Positions 42,610 to 51,094 of a stretch of 64,000 bases of DNA are shown in pieces; positions within the stretch are counted from its first letter, which is position 1, and every line of letters begins with the position of its first letter. Position numbers and translations under genes: made by a program. The notes under the pieces were generated by a model that saw only the letters and a program-made list of their open reading frames with translations, had not been told where the DNA came from and ran no database searches. Origin of the DNA: Cohnella terricola (GTDB lineage: Bacteria; Bacillota; Bacilli; Paenibacillales; Paenibacillaceae); NCBI RefSeq assembly GCF_007786475.1, contig NZ_VNJJ01000001.1, forward strand, positions 372,001 through 436,000, read 5' to 3'.

Positions 42610-43275
42610 ATGTGTAATCGGTACTCGTTAACGGCAGAACTATCGGATTTGACGGCGAACTTCCGCATCGATCGGGTTCATGTGCCTTATCTGATGCGGT
42701 ACAATATCGCGCCGACCCAACAGATTCCGATCATTCAACAGATCGGGGAAGAACGTTGCCTGAATCAACAACGGTGGGGTCTGATGCCTTACTGGGGCAA
42801 AAACTCTGTAAACGCCAACCTGGATACGCTGGGAGACAGACGGTATTTGCGCAACATGCTGACGAAAAAAAGATGCGTCGTTCCATGCAGCGGATTTTAC
42901 ATCTGGAAGCAGGAGGGCAAACATAAGAGCGCCTGGAGAGTCGTGCACCAATATAAAAAGACGTTCGCGATACCCGCGATCTACGATGTGTGGCTCGATT
43001 CCGAAAAAATCGAATACCCGATGTGCACGGTCATTACGAGAGGGTATGCTTTCGGAACCGATCATCCATTGCCCCTTATTCTTGACGACGATGCGATCGA
43101 CCTTTGGCTGAATCCGGGGGAAACACGTATAGAAACTCTGCAATCCCTGCTATACTCGCTGAAGGACTCCGACTTCAGAATTTACCCTGTCACGTCATAT
43201 GTCGAGAACGAAGCTTGGGAAACGCCGGATTGCATTGAGGAAGTCCACCCGTCCATGGCGCTTGTCAAAGTTTGA
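42610..43275 (+). CDS. SOS response-associated peptidase (SRAP/HMCES-like), altered active site
   Basis: The 221-residue protein starts MCNRYS, so Cys2, the residue that forms a thiazolidine link to abasic sites in single-stranded DNA, is present, as is the NANLDT region with its Asn. In E. coli YedK the motif FEWKK supplies Glu105 and IHDRRP supplies His160. Here the first reads GFYIWKQ (Ile for Glu) and the second reads TDHPLPL, with Asp at the aligned His position. It likely shields abasic sites but may cross-link or release differently. AGGAGT lies upstream, though weakly placed. A stand-alone gene. Confidence 0.85.
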   Translation: MCNRYSLTAELSDLTANFRIDRVHVPYLMRYNIAPTQQIPIIQQIGEERCLNQQRWGLMPYWGKNSVNANLDTLGDRRYLRNMLTKKRCVVPCSGFYIWKQEGKHKSAWRVVHQYKKTFAIPAIYDVWLDSEKIEYPMCTVITRGYAFGTDHPLPLILDDDAIDLWLNPGETRIETLQSLLYSLKDSDFRIYPVTSYVENEAWETPDCIEEVHPSMALVKV

Positions 43276-43290
43276 ATCTGAAAGTTCAGG

Positions 43291-43351
43291 AGCTTGCCCT
43301 CGGGAAATGTACGGCGACAGTCGTCGGATGGGTGAAACAGGGGGGCAAGCT
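43291..43351 (+). other. Long-range inverted repeat after the SRAP gene
   Basis: AGCTTGCCC (43291-43299) and its exact complement (43343-43351) enclose 43 nt that hold a smaller CGAC/GTCG hairpin. This would give a branched RNA structure in the 3' region, ahead of the terminator. It may be a 3' UTR structure or a small RNA; function unknown. Confidence 0.35.
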
Positions 43352-43375
43352 TCGTAACTGTTCCGGAAAATTAAC

Positions 43376-43416
43376 ACCGATTCATCCGCGTTTAAGCGGT
43401 AGGGTCGGTTTTTTTC
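43376..43416 (+). terminator. Terminator after the SRAP gene
   Basis: Outer stem ACCGA/TCGGT and inner stem CCGC/GCGG are followed by seven T residues. Confidence 0.7.
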
Positions 43417-43443
43417 TGACCATGATAGGGGATCGACCACTCC

Positions 43444-43772
43444 CATTGCTGCTTTTTGCGACAATGGGAGAGATACGAGCGAACATATCCTCGTCAATGC
43501 CGCTTTTTGCGTCAATGGGAGAATTACGAGCGAACTTGTCCTCGTCAATGCTGCTTTTTGCGACAATAGGAGAGTTACGAGCGAACATATTCTCGTCAAT
43601 GTCGCTTTTTGCGACAATAGGAGAGTTACGAGCGAACATATCCTCGTCATTGTCGCTTTTTGCGACAATGGGAGAGAGACGCGCGAGCGTGTCCCCGCCA
43701 TTGTCGCTTTTTGCGACAATGGAGTGTTATGCGTGAACGTGTCCCCGTCATTGCCGCTTTTTGCGACAATAG
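43444..43772. repeat. Tandem repeat array C, period 51 bp, seven units
   Basis: Units start at 43444, 43495, 43546, 43597, 43648, 43699 and 43749 (one unit is 50 bp). Each holds a hairpin CATTGTCGC-TTTTT-GCGACAATG, perfect in the best copies, and many hold a second weak stem (ACGAG/CTCGT). The core CATTGTCGC is shared with array B. Frames stay open on both strands because of the 51-bp period but lack ribosome sites. The rest of the 609-bp gap from the SRAP gene to the next dehydrogenase holds the terminator and no gene. Confidence 0.92.
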
Positions 43773-43884
43773 GATTATGACGAGTATTTTTTTTGCATGC
43801 GAAGGCAGGCTTATGTCGATTTAAGTCGTAATATTTGTATCATAAGATATTTCATCATGAGAATAAGGTTCGGGAGGCGCAAAA

Positions 43885-44949
43885 ATGACGACTACGTACA
43901 AAATCGCGGTTGCGGGCTGTGGGGGCATGGCGAATACATGGGTGAAGTACGCTTTGGAACGGCCGGACGCCGAAATCGTCGCACTCGTCGATATTAAGGC
44001 GGAATACGCGCAAGCGATGGCGGAAAAGCACGGGATCGCATGTCGCACGTATACGGATATCGCGCAAGCGATTGAAGAGACCGGGGCTAATCTCGTTTTC
44101 GATATTACGGTACCGGCAAGCCATTATTCTGTCGGCACGACGGCAATGAAGCTGGGATGCGATGTATTCTCGGAGAAACCGCTCGCCGAGACTTCTGAGC
44201 AATGTATGGAGATCGTTCACGTGTCAAACCAGACGGGGCGCAACCACGCGGTCATGCAAAATCGACGCTTCGATGTCCGCATCCGTGCGTTGCGGGAACT
44301 GATTACGGCCGGTCATATCGGGAAGCCGGGATATGCGGGAGCTGATTTTTTCCTTGCGCCGCATTTCGGCGGATTCCGTGACGCGATGAATAGCCCGCTG
44401 CTGCTAGATATGGCGATCCATACGTTCGATCAAGCCCGGCTTATTCTAGGAGCCGATCCCGTTACCGTTTACTGCCAGGAGTTTAATCCCGCCGGTTCCT
44501 GGTATGAGGGACAAGCTGCGGCCATCTGCATTTTCGAGATGTCGGACGGTTCGGTGTTCTGTTATAGAGGGTCCTGGTGCGCGGAGGGCGCCCCGACTTC
44601 CTGGGAAGCGGAATGGCGCGTCACAGGGGAGAAGGGGACGATCGTCTGGGATGGCATCGGTCAACCGTATGCCGAAGTCGTCGCTCCGGGAGAACAGGAA
44701 GAGAGTTTCATGAGAGAGCATATCCGGATCGAGGCCGACTCGCGGGAGCAGGTGAAGCCGTTCCACGAATCGTGCCTGGACGAGATGTTCGCATCGCTTG
44801 CGGAGCAGCGGCGCGCAGAAACGGATTGCCGGGACAATATCCGCAGCATGGCGATGGTGCTCGGCGCGATCGAGAGCTCGAAGACAGGGCGGAAAATCAG
44901 GCTCTCCGACATGATTGACGATACCGAGTCGAGAAATATCGACAAATGA
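43885..44949 (+). CDS. Gfo/Idh/MocA family oxidoreductase
   Basis: The 354-residue protein has the NAD(P) Rossmann motif VAGCGGMANTW at its start, EKPLAET near residue 97, the typical Gfo/Idh Lys-Pro region, and a C-terminal alpha/beta domain. The substrate is unknown; such enzymes oxidise or reduce sugars and inositols. GGGAGG lies 9 nt before the ATG. It is a single gene, downstream of repeat array C. Confidence 0.9.
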   Translation: MTTTYKIAVAGCGGMANTWVKYALERPDAEIVALVDIKAEYAQAMAEKHGIACRTYTDIAQAIEETGANLVFDITVPASHYSVGTTAMKLGCDVFSEKPLAETSEQCMEIVHVSNQTGRNHAVMQNRRFDVRIRALRELITAGHIGKPGYAGADFFLAPHFGGFRDAMNSPLLLDMAIHTFDQARLILGADPVTVYCQEFNPAGSWYEGQAAAICIFEMSDGSVFCYRGSWCAEGAPTSWEAEWRVTGEKGTIVWDGIGQPYAEVVAPGEQEESFMREHIRIEADSREQVKPFHESCLDEMFASLAEQRRAETDCRDNIRSMAMVLGAIESSKTGRKIRLSDMIDDTESRNIDK

Positions 44950-45016
44950 TATGGAAGCCGGCTCTCCTATTGTATAATTGATGCTGTATCACAACTTAGT
45001 ACCGGAGGTAACGGAC

Positions 45017-45598
45017 TTGGCTCAGTTGTATTTTAAATACGGAACGATGAATAGCGGCAAATCTTTCGAGATTATCAAGGTCGCGCACAATTACGAGGAA
45101 CAAGGTAAGCCGGTATTGATCTTCACACCCGTGATCGATACGCGGAACGGAGCAGACCGAGTCGGGTCCAGGGCCGGATTCACGCGTTCCGCGATTCCCG
45201 TGGACGAAGACACGAACTTATATGAATCCGTCAAAAGACAGCTCGAGGAATCGGGCCGCTACTATTGCGTGCTCATCGACGAAGCGCAGTGGTTGAAGAA
45301 GCATCACATCGTCGAATTGACCCGCATCGTGGACGAGCTCAATGTGCCCGTCATGGCGTTCGGATTGAAGAATGATTTTCAGAACGAATTGTTTGAGGGC
45401 AGCTACAATCTGCTTGTCTACGCGGATAAGATCGAAGAAATCAAGACGATCTGCTGGTACTGCGACCGCAAAGCGACGATGGTAATCCGGTTCAAAGACG
45501 GCGTGCCCGTGAACGAAGGCGAGCAAATCCAGGTCGGTGGCAACGAAGACTATAAGCCGGTGTGCCGACGCTGCTACAACGAAGCTTTCAGAAAATAA
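45017..45598 (+). CDS. tdk: Thymidine kinase
   Basis: The 193-residue type II thymidine kinase has the P-loop [19 protein letters not shown] (Walker B), the lasso loop with FGLKNDF, and zinc ligands CWYC and CRRC near the end. It phosphorylates thymidine in nucleotide salvage. The start is the TTG at 45017, 8 nt after GGAGGT; the frame is open back to 44978, with ATG at 44981 lacking a ribosome site. TATAAT in the short upstream gap is a possible -10 box. Confidence 0.93.
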   Translation: MAQLYFKYGTMNSGKSFEIIKVAHNYEEQGKPVLIFTPVIDTRNGADRVGSRAGFTRSAIPVDEDTNLYESVKRQLEESGRYYCVLIDEAQWLKKHHIVELTRIVDELNVPVMAFGLKNDFQNELFEGSYNLLVYADKIEEIKTICWYCDRKATMVIRFKDGVPVNEGEQIQVGGNEDYKPVCRRCYNEAFRK

Positions 45599-45620
45599 GA
45601 TGAGGACGCGGGGGATCGAA

Positions 45621-46427
45621 ATGTTCAATGCGGAAAATGAATGGATCAAACTATGGCCGGGAGATGCTCCGCTGACCCTAGGCGGAGGCGAAGAGGATAT
45701 TCCGGCGATTAAAGCCTTTCCGGCAGAAGAACGCGGCAGAGGAGCGGTTATCGTCATCCCCGGGGGTGGATACAGCATGCGCGCCGAACATGAGGGGGAG
45801 CCGATCGCGCTCTGGCTGAACCGGATCGGCATATCGGCTTTCGTGCTGCGTTACCGCGTAGCCCCTTACCGCTATCCGTGCGCGCTGTTGGACGCGCAGC
45901 GAGCGGTGCGTTACGTGAGGTTCCATGCCGAACGATGGGGAATCGCCGCGGATAAAATCGCCGTGCTTGGCTTTTCCGCGGGCGGGCACCTGACGGCATC
46001 CGTCGGTACGCATTACGATGCCGGCAATCCAGAAGCGGAAGATCCGATCGATCGAATATCCTGCCGGCCGGACGCGATCGTGCCATGTTATCCGGTCATT
46101 ACGATGAAACCGCCCTATGCGCACGAAGGCTCGCGCTTAAATCTGCTCGGAGAGGCTCCGTCGCCGGAACTGATCGAGTCGTTCAGTTGCGAGACGCAAG
46201 TAACGCCGGATACGCCTCCGACGTTTCTATGGCATACCACCGACGACGATGTTGTGCCCGTCGAGAACGCGCTGATGTTTGCCGCTGCTCTCGGCCGGAA
46301 CAAAGTTCCGTATGATCTGCACGTTTACGAGACGGGGCGTCACGGACTTGGGCTCGCTGAAGGGGACCCGCACACGGCGACATGGACCGATATTTGCGGT
46401 TTATGGCTGAAAAGGCAGGGATTGTAG
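45621..46427 (+). CDS. Alpha/beta hydrolase (acyl esterase-like)
   Basis: The 268-residue protein has the oxyanion motif VIPGGGYSMRAEHEG near residue 45, the nucleophile in GFSAGGHL near 120, then the Asp region WHTTDDDVVP and the His in GRHGLGL near 245. This is close to the BD-FAE/Axe-like esterases that remove acetyl or feruloyl groups from sugars. No signal peptide is present, so it acts inside the cell. It begins 22 bp after tdk; the real substrate is not known. Confidence 0.85.
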   Translation: MFNAENEWIKLWPGDAPLTLGGGEEDIPAIKAFPAEERGRGAVIVIPGGGYSMRAEHEGEPIALWLNRIGISAFVLRYRVAPYRYPCALLDAQRAVRYVRFHAERWGIAADKIAVLGFSAGGHLTASVGTHYDAGNPEAEDPIDRISCRPDAIVPCYPVITMKPPYAHEGSRLNLLGEAPSPELIESFSCETQVTPDTPPTFLWHTTDDDVVPVENALMFAAALGRNKVPYDLHVYETGRHGLGLAEGDPHTATWTDICGLWLKRQGL

Positions 46428-46443
46428 GCGAGGGGCTGGTGTG

Positions 46444-47865
46444 ATGTTATTCGTATGGATCGCGTTATGGGCGGTCGCGCTTGTCTTGTTGCTAGCCGAT
46501 CCCCGATCCCGCGTTAACCGAAGGCTGAGCGCGGCAGCGCTGTGCGGAGGTGCGGGAGCGCTCGCGGCGACGTTATCCGAAGTAATGATTCCATATATTC
46601 ATGACTCCCGTCCTTCGGACAAAATAGAGGCTGCGCTTTATTTCGTGCAAGCCTCCTCTTCTTTGACGTCCTATTACGGCTTGCCCTACTCTTTTATGCT
46701 TTTTGCTCTGGCATACAATCCTCCTCGCCTGAGGGGGACCGCACGACGGTTCATATCGCTTATATTGCTTCTTCCGATCGTATTATGCCTTTTCTTGACT
46801 CCGGGATATAACGAATATCATCCGATCTCCTTTTCCGTTGTAGTTTGGTGGGCGGTTCCTTATTTTCTGGCGGCCGCGGCGATCATCGTCTCCAAGGAAA
46901 TCGGCCATCGGGCGTTGTCACATTCGCATTGGCTGATCTGCTTGGCAGTGCTGCCCCCCGCCCTCTTTACGATGATCATGAGTTACGTGCTGCCGGCTCT
47001 CGGCATGCTGCGGATGTGGAAATACAACGTATGGTTCGTTATCATCGGCGTCGTCGTCTTCCTTTTCGGGCTGTTCACGTACGGATTTCTGGGATTGCGC
47101 GTACTCGTCGACCGGAGGAGGCTCGATTCCACACTGCGGGCGGTAACCTCGGGAACGGCGATCCTGAATCATGCGATCAAGAACGATGTGGGAAAAATGC
47201 GGCTTTTTACGGAGAAAATGAAAACCTACGCCGAAACGACGAATCAACCGGAGCTGTTGGAGGACCTCGCCGTCGTCCAGAAAGCGTCCTCTCATATTCA
47301 GGAGATGATCGCCCGCGTTCACCGTCGGACGGAAGATCTCGAAATACGGCCCAGATCGGTTCATTTGGACGTGTTGATCACGGATACGCTTAAGCCGTTC
47401 GGGGTGCAACTGGGACGCATCAAGTTAGAGTTGGATATTATGCAGGATTGGCAATGCGAGATCGATCCGGCGCAAGTGGGGGAAGCATTGAATAATTTGA
47501 TCTCCAATGCGATAGAGGCCATGAACGGTGAAGGCCGATTATTCATCGCGTTGCGGGAGGGAAAGCGCGAATTGACCTTGGAAATAACGGATTCGGGTCC
47601 GGGGATGGGCAGAGCCCAAGCCGTGCGCTCTCTCGAACCGTTCTATACGACCAAAAGCGGCAAGGAAACGAACTTCGGTCTCGGTTTGCCTTACGCTTAT
47701 TACGTCATGCGCAAGCACCGGGGTTCGCTCTATATCCGCAGCAAAATAGGCGTTGGTACGAGCGTGTTTATGGTTTTTCCGAAACGGAGCGTTCAAGCCG
47801 TTAAGCCGCAAGTCGCCGACCGTGATGCAACTGTCGAAAGGAGCGCCATCGGTGGATCAAATTAA
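46444..47865 (+). CDS. Membrane sensor histidine kinase
   Basis: The 473-residue protein has about seven N-terminal membrane helices (up to about residue 220), then the histidine region ILNHAIKNDVGKM near 243, an ATPase domain with LNNLISNAIEAM, DSGPGMG and FGLGLPYAYYVM. Integral multi-helix sensors of this kind often sense lipids, peptides or membrane state. ATG 46444 is taken; GTG 46441 is equally possible. It overlaps the response regulator gene by 14 bp. Confidence 0.88.
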   Translation: MLFVWIALWAVALVLLLADPRSRVNRRLSAAALCGGAGALAATLSEVMIPYIHDSRPSDKIEAALYFVQASSSLTSYYGLPYSFMLFALAYNPPRLRGTARRFISLILLLPIVLCLFLTPGYNEYHPISFSVVVWWAVPYFLAAAAIIVSKEIGHRALSHSHWLICLAVLPPALFTMIMSYVLPALGMLRMWKYNVWFVIIGVVVFLFGLFTYGFLGLRVLVDRRRLDSTLRAVTSGTAILNHAIKNDVGKMRLFTEKMKTYAETTNQPELLEDLAVVQKASSHIQEMIARVHRRTEDLEIRPRSVHLDVLITDTLKPFGVQLGRIKLELDIMQDWQCEIDPAQVGEALNNLISNAIEAMNGEGRLFIALREGKRELTLEITDSGPGMGRAQAVRSLEPFYTTKSGKETNFGLGLPYAYYVMRKHRGSLYIRSKIGVGTSVFMVFPKRSVQAVKPQVADRDATVERSAIGGSN

Positions 47866-48511
47866 AGTATGGATAATCGAGGATGACAAGGATTGGCTTC
47901 GTGGACTTTGCGCCTATATGGGAGGACAAAACGGGATCGAGGTGACGTTGGCTTCGGACGATCCTGCAGAAGTGAGGAAGTCGCTCTTATCCGGAGAATA
48001 TTCCGTTGACGTCGTATTGATGGATATTATGCTGCACGGGGAACCGGAAGGCATAGTGTTGGCCGAAGAAACGGCGACCGCCACAGGCGCGAGAGTCATC
48101 ATGCTGACTTCGATGGAGGAGAAAGAGTTCATTCTCCGTTCTTTCCAAGCAGGAGCGATCGACTACCAGATCAAATCCGATTTCGAGGCTCTCCCAGCTG
48201 CCGTTCGGGCTGCCGCGCGCCGCGAGTCGCCGATTAGCCCGGCCGCCGCCGAGCGGATGCGCGAGGAGTTCCGCCGCTTGAAGCTATTGGAAATGGAATT
48301 CGAGAAGAAGAAAATGCAGGATCTGATTACGCCTTCCGAACTGGAATTATTGAAGCTGATCGACAATGGTTATACGCAAACCGAAATCGCGGGCCGCCTC
48401 TTCGTGTCCATCCGCACGGTCAAAAATCATATCAACCGCATCCTCAAGAAGCTGGGTTCTCCGGGATCCAAAGCTGCGGCGCGGGAAGCAAAAGATAAAG
48501 GTTTGTTTTAA
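47852..48511 (+). CDS. NarL/LuxR-type response regulator
   Basis: The 219-residue protein has a receiver domain (VWIIEDDKDW, VVLMDIMLHG with Asp near 57, IDYQIKSD) and a C-terminal LuxR-like HTH (LITPSELELLKLIDNGYTQTEIA, RTVKNHINRILKKL). The GTG at 47852 follows GAAAGGAG; the frame runs back into the kinase gene. It partners the kinase directly upstream. Target genes are unknown. Confidence 0.88.
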   Translation: MDQIKVWIIEDDKDWLRGLCAYMGGQNGIEVTLASDDPAEVRKSLLSGEYSVDVVLMDIMLHGEPEGIVLAEETATATGARVIMLTSMEEKEFILRSFQAGAIDYQIKSDFEALPAAVRAAARRESPISPAAAERMREEFRRLKLLEMEFEKKKMQDLITPSELELLKLIDNGYTQTEIAGRLFVSIRTVKNHINRILKKLGSPGSKAAAREAKDKGLF

Positions 48512-48690
48512 CGCGGCCGACTGAGGCTCGGTATAGGGCCTTCTCCTCGATCCCGTGCCTCTCTCGCTAAGCCAGATTACAATACTCACGTTAGGGGTAC
48601 CATATAAAGTTGGTACTTTTTTTTGCGTGCGGATTTTCTAGAATAAAGGTGTGACGAGGCTCTTCCAATACTCGGAAAAGAGGGATGGAG

Positions 48691-49401
48691 ATGGCGTTCG
48701 AGGCATTCTCGGCTGCGCATATGCTCGGCATCGCGATGGCCGCGGTTATCGTGTGCGCGATTGTGATTTTTCGCAAGCGATTAAGAACGCCGAGAGCGAA
48801 CCGTTATGCGAGATACGCATTAGTCGCATTGTTGGTCGGGTGCGAACTCTCGCTGCAAGTCTGGTACGGCCTAACGGATAATTGGGGCGTCTACTCGCTC
48901 CCCTTTCAGCTGTGCAGCATCATGATGTGGCTGTCCGCGCTGCTTTTGCTGACTCGCAGCCGCAGGCTATATGAGGTCACGTTTTTCCTCGGGCTCATGG
49001 GCGCGCTGCAGGCGCTCCTGACTCCGAATCTGGATGCGGGCTATCCGCAGTTTCGCTTCTTTCACTTCTTTATTGCGCATGGAGCCATAATTGGAGCAAG
49101 CCTGTTCTTGACGGTGATCGAAGACTATCGTCCGACGACGGCTTCTATATTTCGAGCGCTCGGCTGGCTGCACGCGCTTGCGGTTCCCGCAGCGATTACG
49201 AACGCGGTCGCCGGCACCAACTTCATGTTTCTCGCCCGCAAGCCGGATACCGCGTCCTTGTTGGACCTGCTTGCTCCATGGCCCTGGTATTTGCTCGAAT
49301 TGGAGCTGGTTGCGTTGATTCTCTGCTTCTTCTTGTACTTCGTCGTAAGGCTTATGGATCGGTTGTTGCGCGTAGATTCGAGACTTTCATCCCACTCGTA
49401 G
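48691..49401 (+). CDS. YwaF-type (TIGR02206) membrane protein
   Basis: The 236-residue protein has about seven membrane helices and the family core FQLCSIMMWLSALLL (residues about 75-89), then HFFIAHGAIIGASLF. The family is common in Bacillales, and its function is not known. ATG 48691 (after GAAAAGAGGG) and ATG 48685 are both possible. It is followed 15 bp later by another membrane-protein gene. Confidence 0.78.
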   Translation: MAFEAFSAAHMLGIAMAAVIVCAIVIFRKRLRTPRANRYARYALVALLVGCELSLQVWYGLTDNWGVYSLPFQLCSIMMWLSALLLLTRSRRLYEVTFFLGLMGALQALLTPNLDAGYPQFRFFHFFIAHGAIIGASLFLTVIEDYRPTTASIFRALGWLHALAVPAAITNAVAGTNFMFLARKPDTASLLDLLAPWPWYLLELELVALILCFFLYFVVRLMDRLLRVDSRLSSHS

Positions 49402-49416
49402 GAGGCTGTTTCCGAT

Positions 49417-51012
49417 ATGGAACCCATTATTCGCAAGCATTGGACATCCCTTCTTGGCGTATTGTTTATTCTGGCGGCATTCGTTACGTTATTCAAATAT
49501 TCCGTCGAGCAAGGCTGGATCACCGACGGTTTGAAAATCGCATTCGGGTTGCTAAGCGGGGCGGGATTGTGCGTCGCGGGTCAGGCTCTGGTTTCGCGCA
49601 AGCCCGGTTGGTTGGCCGGCGTTCAGATTTTGATCGGTCTCGGCGCTTGTATCTTGTATGCGACGTTTTCTTTTGCAGGCATCTATTACCGGTTATGGAG
49701 CCCGATGACCGTCCTCATCGGCATGACGGCCGTAACGGCAGGGGCTTCCGCTTATGCTTTCCGTTTCGATTCGAGACTGCTTATGAACATCGCGCTGGCC
49801 GGCGGACTGTTATCCCCGTTGCTCATGCAACCGGACACGGATCAAGTCTTCACCTTGTTCCTATATCTGCTCGTCCTGAACTCGGCTTTTTTCTTTCTAA
49901 GCATCGCGAAAAAATGGAACGAATTAAGAATTGTCGCGTTCGTTGGCACATGGATCGTGTATGCGACCTATTTTGTGCATTTCTCTCCATCGACCGACGG
50001 GGTCTGGAGCATGCCGCTGCGTTATGCGTTAGCTGCATTCGTTTTTTACCTGATCGGTTTCCTTCTTTCGTCCTGGAAAGATAATCTTTGCTTTGATGGC
50101 TGGAACCTCTATTTAAGCTTGGCGAACGGCGTCTTATTCGGCAGTTGGTCCATATTCATCCTACAAGGAGAAGTTCATTATTCTTCGATATTGGCATTGA
50201 TCGGCGTCTGTTATCTAATCTCCGGAGGAATTATCTATCGGCTCGTGACCCGGATTCAAACGGCTTCCGCAGGACATCTGCTTGGTGGCGCGCTGATGCT
50301 GCTGCTTTCTTCCTCGCACCTTGGAAGCGGTCTTGCGTCCAAACCGCTCATTAACGTATTCGTATGGGGAGGCATCGCCGGCGCTCTCGCCATTATCGGC
50401 CAGTTCAGAAGATCGGCGGTCGTCAGCCTTGCTTCTGTAACGATCTGGTCAATCGTCGGATTCTACTGGTTTGCGGTGACCTGGCAAGCACCGCGCGGCG
50501 ATTGGTTCGGAACGTTCATTCCTTTCCTCAACTGGGGAGCGCTGTCCTGGATGCTGCTAGCGGCAATCGGTTTCTACTTCTCCGCGAAAGGGATAGCCGT
50601 AGCGACGCCGAAAGCCGCTGGAACGTTTCTGTCGAATCTATTTGCAGTGTTCTCGCATCTGATCGTTGGGGGATTGTTGACCGTTCAGATCCGCAACGTA
50701 TTTATCGTTTATGCGGATGAAACGGCGGACCGCCTTTTGCAACTTTCCCTAAGCGTTTCCTGGGGGATTTACGCCCTTCTCTTGTGTCTATGGGGGACTT
50801 ATCGCCATCAATGGTTATTCCGCGTCTTCGGCGGCATCGTGCTCGTATTGGTCGGGTGCAAAGCCTTGTTCTTGGATTTAGAAGGCAAGATGATGTTATA
50901 TAAGTTTGCCGTTCTTCTCGTGCTGGCCGGAATTTCTTTCTTAATCACCTGGGTAAACGGAAAATGGAATAATGAACGGAAGGAAGTATCTTTGGAACCT
51001 AATTGTGATTAA
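49417..51012 (+). CDS. Large polytopic membrane protein (DUF2339-like)
   Basis: The 531-residue protein is almost wholly hydrophobic with about fourteen or more helices, and the pattern of GLG, SLL and conserved Trp resembles the DUF2339 predicted membrane proteins. No functional residues are known. GTAGGAGG lies 13-20 nt before the ATG. Its stop codon falls inside the Fnr-type site that controls the next gene. Confidence 0.7.
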   Translation: MEPIIRKHWTSLLGVLFILAAFVTLFKYSVEQGWITDGLKIAFGLLSGAGLCVAGQALVSRKPGWLAGVQILIGLGACILYATFSFAGIYYRLWSPMTVLIGMTAVTAGASAYAFRFDSRLLMNIALAGGLLSPLLMQPDTDQVFTLFLYLLVLNSAFFFLSIAKKWNELRIVAFVGTWIVYATYFVHFSPSTDGVWSMPLRYALAAFVFYLIGFLLSSWKDNLCFDGWNLYLSLANGVLFGSWSIFILQGEVHYSSILALIGVCYLISGGIIYRLVTRIQTASAGHLLGGALMLLLSSSHLGSGLASKPLINVFVWGGIAGALAIIGQFRRSAVVSLASVTIWSIVGFYWFAVTWQAPRGDWFGTFIPFLNWGALSWMLLAAIGFYFSAKGIAVATPKAAGTFLSNLFAVFSHLIVGGLLTVQIRNVFIVYADETADRLLQLSLSVSWGIYALLLCLWGTYRHQWLFRVFGGIVLVLVGCKALFLDLEGKMMLYKFAVLLVLAGISFLITWVNGKWNNERKEVSLEPNCD

Positions 51013-51019
51013 CCTCACA
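51004..51019 (+). promoter_or_regulatory. Fnr-type site of the formate/nitrite transporter promoter
   Basis: TGTGATTAACCTCACA is a perfect TGTGA-N6-TCACA palindrome, as bound by Bacillus Fnr. The extended -10 TGTGATAAT lies at 51036-51044, so the start would be near 51051 and the site centre near -40, the class II activator position. The site overlaps the end of the upstream gene. Confidence 0.78.
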
Positions 51020-51035
51020 GTGTTAAAACCCTCAA

Positions 51036-51044
51036 TGTGATAAT
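51036..51044 (+). promoter_or_regulatory. Extended -10 of the formate/nitrite transporter promoter
   Basis: TGTGATAAT combines an upstream TG with GATAAT. No good -35 hexamer is seen, as expected for an activator-dependent promoter. Confidence 0.6.
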
Positions 51045-51094
51045 GTCAAAATATCAAATTCAGTTCCGGCAACGGGCCGTTGGGGGGAACGGGC

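Noticed and set aside
43195-43736. Long open frames on both strands over array C
   Set aside because: They are repeat-derived and overlap the end of the SRAP gene; nothing supports translation.
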